Assembly: GCA_025964405.1 (NCBI GenBank)
Contig: JAOPYW010000199.1
Coordinates: 1-9,859, forward strand
Direction of reading: 5' to 3'
DNA length: 9,859 bases
Origin: Thermoleophilia bacterium
GTDB lineage: Bacteria; Actinomycetota; Thermoleophilia; Gaiellales; SKUG01
The first letter of the stretch is position 1, and each line of letters begins with the position of its first letter. The position numbers and the translations under genes are program-made. The notes beneath the pieces are model-generated. The model made no database searches. It was not told where the DNA came from and was given only the letters and a program-made list of their open reading frames with translations. Of the stretch, positions 1 to 6,934 are shown piece after piece.

Positions 1-890
<890 letters not shown>

Positions 891-894
<4 letters not shown>

Positions 895-1967
895 GTGAGA
901 TCACGCCAGAGGTCGAGGTCGCGGCGATCGTGCACGGCATGCGCCCCCTGGTCGTCGCCGTCGTGGGCGCGACCGGCAACGTGGGTGCGGTCATGCTCGA
1001 GGTGCTCGAGGAGCGGGGTATCCCGATCCGCGAGCTGCGCGCATTCGCGTCGTCGCGCAGCGCGGGCACGACGGTGCGAGCCGGCGCCCACGAGGCGGTC
1101 GTCGAAGACCTGGAGACGGCAGACGACCTGTCGGGCATCGACGTCGCGCTGTTCAGCGCGGGCGCGGAGCGTTCGATCGCGCACGCGAAGCGGTTCGTCG
1201 ACGCCGGCGCGATCGTCATCGACAACTCGTCGGCGTTCCGCATGGACGATGACGTGCCGCTCGTCGTACCCGAGGTCAATCCGGAGGCGCTCGACGACAT
1301 TCCGCGCGGCATCATCGCCAACCCGAACTGCTCCACCATCCAGCTGATGGTCGCGCTCCGACCGATCCACGACGTCTACGGCCTCGAGCGGGTGAGCGTC
1401 GTCACCATGCAGTCGACGTCCGGCACGGGCAAGGCAGCGATGGAGGAGCTCGAGCACCAGTCGCGCGTGGTCGTGGGCGTCGCGGCGGAGCCGCCGACCG
1501 TCTATCCGCACGAGATCGCCTTCAACGTGATCCCCCAGTGCGACTCGTTCGCCGACGACGACTTCACGAAGGAAGAGCTCAAGCTCGTCAACGAGAGCCG
1601 CAAGATCCTCGGCCTGCCGAACCTGCGCCTCGTGGCGACCTGCACGCGCGTGCCGGTGTTCATCGGCCACTCGGAGGCCGTGCACCTCGAGCTCGCGCGA
1701 TCAGCGGACCCGGCCTCGGTGCGTGAGCTGCTCAAGTCGGCGCCCGGCGTCCGGCTCGTCGACGACCCGGCCAACAACGAGTACCCGCTGGCGCGAGACT
1801 GCGCCGGCCTCGACGACGTGCTCGTCGGGCGCGTGCGCACCGACCCGTCGGTGCCCGACCGTCACGGCATCGCGCTGTTCGTCGTCGCCGACAACCTGCG
1901 CAAGGGCGCGGCGACCAACACCGTGCAGATCCTCGAAGAACTCGCGGCGACCGGGCGCTGGCGCTAG
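891..1967 (+). CDS. asd: Aspartate-semialdehyde dehydrogenase
   Basis: NADP-dependent reductive dephosphorylation of 4-phosphoaspartate to aspartate-4-semialdehyde, the second step of the aspartate family pathway, in the cytoplasm. The protein has 358 residues, about the family's length. The Rossmann motif GATGNVG is at residues 26-32. The catalytic cysteine is C147 in NPNCSTIQ; Q174 (in MQSTSGTG), R253 and H260 (RVPVFIGHS) lie at the same relative spacings as Cys135, Gln162, Arg267 and His274 of the E. coli enzyme for the first and second pairs. The C-terminal signature DNLRKGAATNTVQI is complete. The start is taken as ATG 891, which overlaps the lysC stop by ATGA. A second ATG at 939 (MRPLVVAVVGATG) would remove a 16-residue N-terminal extension that most homologues lack and is a real alternative. 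It is evidently co-transcribed and coupled with lysC, and converges on the following minus-strand gene with only 33 bp between stops. Confidence 0.96.
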
Positions 1968-1988
1968 CCAGGCACGATCGCCGCGGGA

Positions 1989-2008
1989 GCTGCTGGGAGA
2001 TCAGCGGC
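1989..2008 (+). terminator. Weak hairpin between convergent genes, possible lysC-asd terminator
   Basis: GCTGCTG (1989-1995) and CAGCGGC (2002-2008) form a 7-bp stem with one G-U pair around a 6-nt loop, starting 22 nt after the asd stop and running into the last codons of the convergent gene. No T-run follows. It is the only obvious hairpin in this short convergent gap; U-less terminators are common in high-GC bacteria, but support is weak. Confidence 0.3.
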
Positions 2009-3059
2009 CTCGACCGTGGTGGTGTCGGTGGTTGCGGAACCTCTTGGCGCTGTGGTGGTGGTTGCCGTGGCCGGCGTTCGCGGCGGCTTCATCGACCGCG
2101 TCGACGCCCTCCTCGACCGATTCGTCCTCGACGTCGAACTCGTCCTCGGGGTCGACGACCGTCGAGTCGTACTGCACGACCGTCTCGCACGACTTCTTCG
2201 CGCGATCGACCTCGCCGGCATCGACGCGCGCCGTGTCACGACCCGCACCACACTGGATGGTGTCGCTCGCCCCGTCGCGCACGCGCACCAGGTCGTCGCC
2301 CGCGCCGCCGTCGACGTTGTCGATGCCCGTGCCGCCGTTGATCTCGTCGTCGCCGCCGGCGCCGAGGATGTAGTCGTTGCCGGAGCCGCCCGACAGGTAG
2401 TCGTTCTCAGCGCCGCCGTAGATGACGTCGTTCCCACCACCCCCGTAGACGAAGTCGAACTCGCCGCCCGACGTGATGATGTCGTCGCTCGCGTCGCCGA
2501 AGATGAAGTCGAGGTCGGCGCCGGTCGTGATGACGTCCTCCCCCGAGTTGCCGTGCACGAAGTTGAAGCCGTTGCCCGCGCGGATGACGTCGGCGCCCGG
2601 ACCACCGAACAGCGTGTCGCTGTCGACGCCGCCCAGGACGTAGTCGTCACCCGATCCGCCCTCGACGGCGTTGAAGCCATCACCTGCGTCGACGTCAAGG
2701 TCGACGCGCGTCGGCAGGTCGGAGGCCGCCACGTAGTCATCGCCGCCACCGAGCTTGATGTGGAGGTTGGTGTTGCCGGGCAGCACGCAGTCGGCGCCTG
2801 CGCCGAGGTCGAGCGCCAGCTCCGTGCAGCCGCTCGGGAGTGCGCGATCGAACGACTCCACGCCGTAGTCGATGAGCTTGAGCACCCGGCCGTCGGTCGT
2901 GGCCTCGATGTCGTGTGCGAGGGTGTCGTCGGCCTTGTACTGCAGGCCATCGCCCGTGTACCTGATCGTCGCAGCGCTGGCGCTCGCGGCCATGCAGAGC
3001 ACCGCACCGACCGTGGCCAGCACGCCTACCACCGCACTTCGTCCTCGAATACCCGACAT
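2001..3059 (-). CDS. Secreted RTX-like calcium-binding repeat protein
   Basis: 352-residue exported protein of unknown role. Start ATG 3059 is fixed by a strong Shine-Dalgarno (GGGGAGGGA, 3064-3072; core GGAGG 6 nt upstream); longer in-frame starts lack one. Residues 1-29 are a signal peptide: basic MSGIRGR, a hydrophobic core, then ASA|A. Residues 30-130 form a region with C78 and C91 and already contain RTX-like turns (LGAGAD, GGGDDYV). Residues 134-259 are 14 nonapeptides of the GGxGxDxUx type, e.g. GGSGDDYVL, GGPGADVIR, GGGGNDVIY, GGSGNDYIL; in RTX proteins such repeats fold as a Ca2+-binding parallel beta-roll. The repeat block closes with DTIQCGAGRDTARVD...CE (C270, C291, probably a disulfide), an ending I know from many actinobacterial RTX-like proteins. 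The tail is very acidic (303-325) and then basic and His-rich (331-352). There is no protease or lipase domain and no adjacent type I secretion gene, so Sec export to the surface or medium is inferred from the signal peptide. Gene reality is certain; function is unknown. Confidence 0.9.
   Translation of the reverse strand: MSGIRGRSAVVGVLATVGAVLCMAASASAATIRYTGDGLQYKADDTLAHDIEATTDGRVLKLIDYGVESFDRALPSGCTELALDLGAGADCVLPGNTNLHIKLGGGDDYVAASDLPTRVDLDVDAGDGFNAVEGGSGDDYVLGGVDSDTLFGGPGADVIRAGNGFNFVHGNSGEDVITTGADLDFIFGDASDDIITSGGEFDFVYGGGGNDVIYGGAENDYLSGGSGNDYILGAGGDDEINGGTGIDNVDGGAGDDLVRVRDGASDTIQCGAGRDTARVDAGEVDRAKKSCETVVQYDSTVVDPEDEFDVEDESVEEGVDAVDEAAANAGHGNHHHSAKRFRNHRHHHGRGR
2283..2660 (-). repeat. 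14 tandem 9-residue RTX repeats (27-bp units, paired as 54 bp)
   Basis: Encodes residues 134-259 of the RTX-like protein. Nonapeptides follow each other without gaps. In the first part canonical units (GGSGDDYVL, GGPGADVIR, GNSGEDVIT, GDASDDIIT) alternate with divergent units (GGVDSDTLF, AGNGFNFVH, TGADLDFIF, SGGEFDFVY), giving an 18-residue super-repeat, one unit for each face of a beta-roll. From GGGGNDVIY on, all units are close to canonical. Confidence 0.85.
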
Positions 3060-3331
3060 GTAGTCCCTCCCCAGGGCGCGGGACGTGCCCGCAGGCCTGC
3101 AACGACCCCTCGCCGCGCGACCAGTACCCTGTATCGGCAGCTCGGGCCCAAAGCTCAATTCGGCAATCGCAAGGATTTCGCCGGTCCCGATGTCATGCAG
3201 GTGTCTCGTTCGACACAGGATCCGGGGCCGGGTCCGTCGCTCGGTGTCGCACTACTGTCACGAGCCTGTGTGTCCCCCCATGCGCAGGCAAGCAACGTGA
3301 TCGCGGCGTGTGCGAAGGAGAGGGCCCCGGG
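3060..3331. other. Intergenic region between the RTX-like gene and the C1q-like gene
   Basis: 272 bp without a supported gene. It must hold the 3' end signals of the upstream minus-strand gene and the promoter of the RTX-like gene. A short inverted repeat GTGTC-TCGTTC-GACAC (3201-3216) and an imperfect palindrome GGATCCGGGGCCGGGTCC (3218-3235) are present; neither looks like a strong terminator for the minus strand. Open frames through it are overhangs of the high-GC coding pattern with no start signal. Confidence 0.6.
3130..3158 (-). promoter_or_regulatory. Candidate promoter of the RTX-like gene
   Basis: On the minus strand TTGAGC (3153-3158) and GATACA (3130-3135) are separated by 17 nt, resembling a sigma70-type -35/-10 pair. 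This would give a leader of about 60 nt before ATG 3059. The -10 match is only partial, so this is a candidate only. Confidence 0.25.
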
Positions 3332-4495
3332 TCAGGTCGGCGAGGAGCCGAGCCGGACGACGCTGAGCGAGCCGTGCAGCAGGTCGAGGGTGCTCCCCGT
3401 GTCCTGCGCAACCCGTACGCCGACGTAGTCACCCGCGGTGAGGCGCACGGTGGCGCTGACCGCCTGGAGCGCACGCGTCGTGTTGCTCGCGCCGGGGGTA
3501 CGGGCAATGGCGACGACCGTGCCGGTGCCGGGTGTGCCCGCGACGCCGTTCACGACGAGCTCGACCTCACGGTAGCCTGTGCTGTTCGGGTTCCAGCCCG
3601 CTGCAGCGTTCACCTGGTAGAGCCCGGAGGTCGTGATCGTGATGCGCGACGGCGAGGTCGTCAGGTCGAGCAGGCCCGCAGTGGCCCAGGCCGGCGTGAC
3701 GCCGGTGAAGTCGATGAACGTACCGTCCTGCTCCTCGTCGAGGTAGTTCTGGGCGGAACTGCCGTTCCACGGGTCGTGGGGGATCACCTGGGTCGTCGCA
3801 CGGTCGAGGCTCGCGCCGACGGCCGGCGCGAGGTCGGCAGCGCCGATCGAACCGTCGGCCACCTTCGCGGTCGTGACCGAGGAGTCAGCGAGCTTCACCG
3901 TCGTCGCGGAGCCGTCGACGAGCTTCGCGGTCGTGACCGAGGAGTCGGCGAGCTTGGCGGTCGACACCGAGCCGTCGGCGAGCTTGGCGGTCGTGACCGA
4001 GCCGTCGGCGAGGTCGATCGTCGCGATGCCTCCGTCGAGGAGCGCGCTGCTCGTCACGGCGCCACCCGCGAGGTGGGAGGCGCCGACGCTCGCCGCTGCG
4101 AGCTTCGAGCCGGTGACCATGCCGTCAATGAGGGTGAATGCCGGTGTCGGGGCGGGAATGGTGCCGGGTGCCAGCTGGGATGCCGTCACGGCGCCCGCGG
4201 CGATGTTGGCACTTGTCACCGCGCCGGCACCCAGCGCGGCGGTCGTCACGGAGCCCTTGGCGAGGTTCTTCGACGTGACCGACACGAAGCCGAGGTCGGC
4301 GTTCGTGACCGACCCGTTCTTGATCGCCTTGCTGGTGACCGAGTTCGCGGCGAGCTGCTTCGCGGTGATGAGCACCGTCGCGGCGCTGGCCGGCGTGCCC
4401 ACTGCGATGACGATCGCGACGATCGACAGCCCGCGAGCGGACGTCACGGATGACCACCAGGTGCGGCGGGAGCGGGCGGGGCTGATGGCGGACAT
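3332..4495 (-). CDS. Exported decapeptide-repeat fibre protein with C1q-like C-terminal domain
   Basis: 387 residues, role unknown; probably a trimeric surface or secreted fibre. Start ATG 4495 has GAGGAG 5 nt upstream (4501-4506); an upstream in-frame ATG (4585) lacks this. Residues 1-38 are a signal peptide with two basic stretches, the hydrophobic segment LSIVAIVIAV and ASA|A. The mature N-terminus VLITAKQLAANSVTSKAIKN matches the actinobacterial style of a signal ending in A followed by I-T-x-K-x-(L/V) and NGS-(V/L)-T repeats. Residues 51-220 are about 17 decapeptides of consensus G-S-V-T-T-A-K-L-A-D, in two blocks (7 and 10 units) split by a proline-rich 4-residue phase shift near 113-127. 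Residues 258-384 resemble a C1q/TNF-like jelly roll: PSRITITTSGLYQVNAAAGW, NSTGYREVELVVNG, VSATVRLTAGDYVGVRVAQ and the closing LSVVRLG. Such heads trimerise and often bind ligands. No cysteines are seen in the mature chain. Phage tail fibres share this architecture, but no phage genes are nearby. Confidence 0.9.
   Translation of the reverse strand: MSAISPARSRRTWWSSVTSARGLSIVAIVIAVGTPASAATVLITAKQLAANSVTSKAIKNGSVTNADLGFVSVTSKNLAKGSVTTAALGAGAVTSANIAAGAVTASQLAPGTIPAPTPAFTLIDGMVTGSKLAAASVGASHLAGGAVTSSALLDGGIATIDLADGSVTTAKLADGSVSTAKLADSSVTTAKLVDGSATTVKLADSSVTTAKVADGSIGAADLAPAVGASLDRATTQVIPHDPWNGSSAQNYLDEEQDGTFIDFTGVTPAWATAGLLDLTTSPSRITITTSGLYQVNAAAGWNPNSTGYREVELVVNGVAGTPGTGTVVAIARTPGASNTTRALQAVSATVRLTAGDYVGVRVAQDTGSTLDLLHGSLSVVRLGSSPT
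3836..4345 (-). repeat. Tandem 30-bp / 10-residue repeats in the fibre gene
   Basis: Encodes residues 51-220 of the C1q-headed protein. At DNA level the units from 3871 to 4020 are the most alike (five 30-bp units, several differing at only a few bases), pointing to recent unit duplication or gene conversion; units toward 4345 (the protein N-terminus) are more diverged. Copy number may therefore vary between strains. Confidence 0.85.
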
Positions 4496-4522
4496 GGGAT
4501 CTCCTCGGGGGACGCTGCGGCG

Positions 4523-4528
4523 ACCATA
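4523..4528 (-). promoter_or_regulatory. Candidate -10 element of the fibre gene
   Basis: TATGGT on the minus strand (TANNNT pattern) would place transcription start about 20 nt before ATG 4495, upstream of the GAGGAG ribosome site. No convincing -35 is seen (a GAC core about 18 nt upstream at best), so support is weak. Confidence 0.22.
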
Positions 4529-4618
4529 ACTGCCGAAACCTGCCCCGGTCGGCCGATCTCCGAACCGTCGGCCCCGACGTGCCATGCGGATGTCCCGCCG
4601 CCGGCCGCCACCCTACGA

Positions 4619-4646
4619 CGAGGGCCGCCCGGATGGGCGGCCCTCG
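4619..4646 (-). terminator. Strong hairpin terminator of the sdhA-sdhB-sdhE operon
   Basis: A perfect 12-bp inverted repeat, CGAGGGCCGCCC (4619-4630) and GGGCGGCCCTCG (4635-4646), around a 4-nt loop, begins 27 nt after the sdhE stop on the minus strand. No long T-run follows on that strand, as is common in high-GC Actinomycetota. It insulates the operon from the fibre gene downstream. Confidence 0.75.
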
Positions 4647-4673
4647 CTTGTCTCGATGGGAAGTCGCGTCGCC

Positions 4674-5561
4674 TCAGCGCACGACCGCCTCCGTGATCTT
4701 CTTGCCGACCGGAGTCATGTGCCGCTCGAACTTGAGCTCCGAGCCACCGATGCCGGCGGCCAGTGCGATCAGCTGCGAGACGTGCAGGGTCGGCATGTCG
4801 AACTTCACGCCGGCCTGCTTCTCCGCCTTGCCCTGCCATGCATCGAGCGAGAGGTGGCAGAGGGGGCACGGCGTGACGATCATGTCGGCGCCCCGCTCCT
4901 TGGCCTGCGACAGCGGCTGCGTGACCTCGTTGAGGGCGACCTCCTCGCGCGCGAGCACGATCGGGAACCCACAGCACTTGAGCTTGGCCGGGTAGTCGAT
5001 GGCCTCGCCGCCGCACGCGGCGATGATGCGCTCGAGGCTCTGCGGCGAATCGGGATCCTCGAAGCCCAGGATCTTGCTCGGGCGGAGGATCTGGCAGCCG
5101 TAGAACGGGGCGATCTTCATGCCCTTGAGTCGTCCGCCTGCGACCTGCTTGAGCTTCTCGTAGCGGTCGCCGGTCGTGACGAGCCACAGGAAGTGCTCGA
5201 CGTTGACGGTGCCGTGGTACGACTCCACGCCTGCCATGTTGAGGTGCTTGTTGACGCGCTCGAGCACCGCCGGGTCTTCCTGCAGGCGCAGGTTCGCCTG
5301 GCGCAGGTTGAGCGTGCAGACGTTGCAGATCGTCATGATCGTGTCGACGCCCATCTGCTCCGCCTGCACGAGTACGCGTGCGTTCAGGTGCAGGTAGAAG
5401 TCGGGCTTCGCCTCGTGGATGTCGCCGGCACCCGTGCAGGTGGCGTGCGGCATCTCGAGCAGCTCGAGGTCGAGCTGGGGCGCGAGTGCGCGGGTCGAGC
5501 TGTCGAGCTCCTTGGCGGAGAGGCTCGCCAGGCAGCCGGCGTAGTAGGCAACTTTCCTCAT
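4674..5561 (-). CDS. sdhE: Succinate dehydrogenase CCG-domain subunit (SdhE/HdrB-like)
   Basis: 295-residue cytoplasmic or membrane-peripheral subunit, the third gene of the sdh operon; it replaces the SdhC/SdhD haem anchors in type E succinate:quinone oxidoreductases and is homologous to HdrB of heterodisulfide reductase. Two CCG domains are seen. The N-terminal has C10, then C42-T-G, then C79-N-V-C82; the C-terminal has C156, then C196-C197-G198, then C232-P-L-C235. The second is a complete CX39CCGX33CXXC motif able to bind an iron-sulfur cluster. The first keeps the spacing but has Thr43 in place of the second Cys. No transmembrane segment is visible. The name SdhE here means the archaeal type subunit, not the unrelated flavinylation factor of the same symbol. 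ATG 5561 lies 7 nt after the sdhB stop, so the genes are surely co-translated; AAGGA about 14 nt upstream is a distant ribosome site. Probable role: passing electrons from SdhB to the quinone. Homologues are often annotated as heterodisulfide reductase subunit B. Confidence 0.92.
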   Translation of the reverse strand: MRKVAYYAGCLASLSAKELDSSTRALAPQLDLELLEMPHATCTGAGDIHEAKPDFYLHLNARVLVQAEQMGVDTIMTICNVCTLNLRQANLRLQEDPAVLERVNKHLNMAGVESYHGTVNVEHFLWLVTTGDRYEKLKQVAGGRLKGMKIAPFYGCQILRPSKILGFEDPDSPQSLERIIAACGGEAIDYPAKLKCCGFPIVLAREEVALNEVTQPLSQAKERGADMIVTPCPLCHLSLDAWQGKAEKQAGVKFDMPTLHVSQLIALAAGIGGSELKFERHMTPVGKKITEAVVR

Positions 5562-5568
5562 GTCAGTC

Positions 5569-6912
5569 TCACGCGTCCTTCGTGGCGCCCGGGCGGGAGC
5601 CGTGGGTGTCGATCTGCGCCGACTGCTGCGACGCGTAGCTGGTGGGGGTGGGGCCGAGCAGGCCGTGGTCGCGTCCGAGGCCGCCGTCGGCGACGAACTG
5701 CTGCACCACGGTGTGGTCACCGTAGTAGTTGGCGAGGTCGACCTTGGTCGGCGCGGCCTTGCCGCCACCGGTGTTGAGGTCGCTACTCACCACTGCGCCG
5801 GTGCGCTCGAAGATCTGCTCCGGCGTGAACTGGGTGCGCACGCCCTGCGCGATGTTCGGCGGCAGCGGCACGGGCGGGGTCTCGAGGTCGCCGCCGCGGC
5901 GCTCGACCGTCTCCTCGGCTTCGAGGATGCGCCAGAGCTTGCGCACTTCCTCGAGGCCCTTCTGGCGGTGGAGGATGGTGTGCCAGGGCGGCGGCGCCTT
6001 GCCGCGCTTGGTCATCTGGATGCCCATCTTGATCCACGGCGGGGTGGCCGCCTCCGCGCCGAGGGTCAGCGGGATGAGCGCGGTCTCGGAGAGGTGGCCG
6101 TTGTAGAGCGCCTCCGAGCCCGGGAACGGTCCCTGCCCCTTGGAGGAGTCGATGAACACCTTGGCGTGCTTGGCGCCGCGGTCGCTCGTGATGCCGTGGT
6201 CGAACATGGCCGCGCCGAGCTTGGCGATCGCATCGCGCGGATCGACGCCCTTCGGGCAGCGCTCGTTGCAGAAGTAGCAGCGCGTGCAATCCCAGACGCC
6301 GTGCTTGCCGTTGTACTGCTCGAGGCGGTCACGCGTCTTGCCGTCGCGCACGTCACCGACGAAGCGGTACCCCTTCGCGAGCGCCGCCGGCCCGAGGAAG
6401 GCCGGATCAGCTTCCATCGAGTTGCACTCCGAGACGCAGCACCCGCACATGATGCACATGGTCTCCTTGGTGATCTTCTGCTGCTCCTCGGGGCTGACGA
6501 GGTGCTCGCGGCCGTCGGCCGGCGTCTCGGGCAGGTCGCCGCGGCTCAGCCACGGCGTCATCGCGCGCACCTTGCCCCAGAAGTCGCCCATGTCGGTCAC
6601 GAGGTCGCGAACGACCTTCATGTTGCCCATCGGCGCGATGACCGGCACGCTGCCCTTGGCGGCGAGCGCCTTCATCGGCGTCTTGCAGGCAAGCACCGCG
6701 CGGCCGTCCATGCGCATGCCGCACGAGCCGCAGATCGCCATGCGGCAGCTCTTGCGGTAGGCGAGCGTGCCGTCCTGGTGGTGCTTGATCGAGTCGAGCA
6801 CGTCGAGGAGGGTCGCCTCCTCGAACGTATCGACCTCGTAGTCGACGAGTTCGCGGCCGAACGTGCCGTCGGCCTGCGGCGTCTGTCGCCAGATCTTGAG
6901 CTTCACGAGCAT
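5569..6912 (-). CDS. sdhB: Succinate dehydrogenase/fumarate reductase iron-sulfur subunit, long form
   Basis: 447-residue electron-transfer subunit linking the SdhA flavin to SdhE. The N-terminal 2Fe-2S ferredoxin domain has C56-x4-C61-x2-C64-x11-C76 (CRMAICGSC). The following helical ferredoxin domain has C153-x2-C156-x2-C159-x3-C163 (with an extra C158) and C209-x2-C212-x2-C215-x3-C219-P. In classical SdhB the second site has only three cysteines and holds a 3Fe-4S cluster; four here predict 4Fe-4S, as in type E enzymes. Ordinary SdhB is about 240 residues; here about 200 more follow, partly conserved-looking (HAKVFIDSSKGQGPFPG) and then, from about 340, low-complexity Pro/Gly/Thr-rich and probably flexible. 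Start ATG 6912 has AGGGGA 9 nt upstream. It sits 22 nt after the sdhA stop and 7 nt before sdhE, in one operon. Whether it works as SDH or fumarate reductase cannot be told from SdhB. Confidence 0.95.
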   Translation of the reverse strand: MLVKLKIWRQTPQADGTFGRELVDYEVDTFEEATLLDVLDSIKHHQDGTLAYRKSCRMAICGSCGMRMDGRAVLACKTPMKALAAKGSVPVIAPMGNMKVVRDLVTDMGDFWGKVRAMTPWLSRGDLPETPADGREHLVSPEEQQKITKETMCIMCGCCVSECNSMEADPAFLGPAALAKGYRFVGDVRDGKTRDRLEQYNGKHGVWDCTRCYFCNERCPKGVDPRDAIAKLGAAMFDHGITSDRGAKHAKVFIDSSKGQGPFPGSEALYNGHLSETALIPLTLGAEAATPPWIKMGIQMTKRGKAPPPWHTILHRQKGLEEVRKLWRILEAEETVERRGGDLETPPVPLPPNIAQGVRTQFTPEQIFERTGAVVSSDLNTGGGKAAPTKVDLANYYGDHTVVQQFVADGGLGRDHGLLGPTPTSYASQQSAQIDTHGSRPGATKDA

Positions 6913-6934
6913 GAGTAGCAGTCCCCTGGGTCTG

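Noticed and set aside
2283..2660. The short-period repeats as a CRISPR array or minisatellite
   Set aside because: The 27/54-bp periodicity is explained in full by in-frame RTX nonapeptides; there are no uniform repeat and spacer units.
3060..3158. A 33-residue N-terminal extension of the RTX-like protein
   Set aside because: It would hide the signal peptide behind an unrelated sequence, and the strong Shine-Dalgarno lies directly before ATG 3059.
2016..3428. A 470-codon open frame on the plus strand, antisense to the RTX-like gene
   Set aside because: It mirrors the codon pattern of the real minus-strand gene (Val/Ala/Arg/Asp-rich, no domain), has no ribosome site, and crosses the promoter region of that gene. 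The minus-strand gene has a signal peptide and RTX motifs.
3332..4495. Prophage tail-fibre gene
   Set aside because: It has a cleavable signal peptide and is flanked by housekeeping genes; no other phage gene is in the window.
4674..5561. Heterodisulfide reductase subunit B of a methanogen-type or electron-bifurcating Hdr complex
   Set aside because: There is no hdrA or hdrC beside it, and it is 7 nt downstream of sdhB in an sdh operon, so the SdhE role is more likely.
5560..6918. A 452-codon plus-strand open frame opposite sdhB
   Set aside because: Shadow of sdhB: Arg/Ala/Val/His-rich without motifs, while the opposite strand has all iron-sulfur cysteine motifs.
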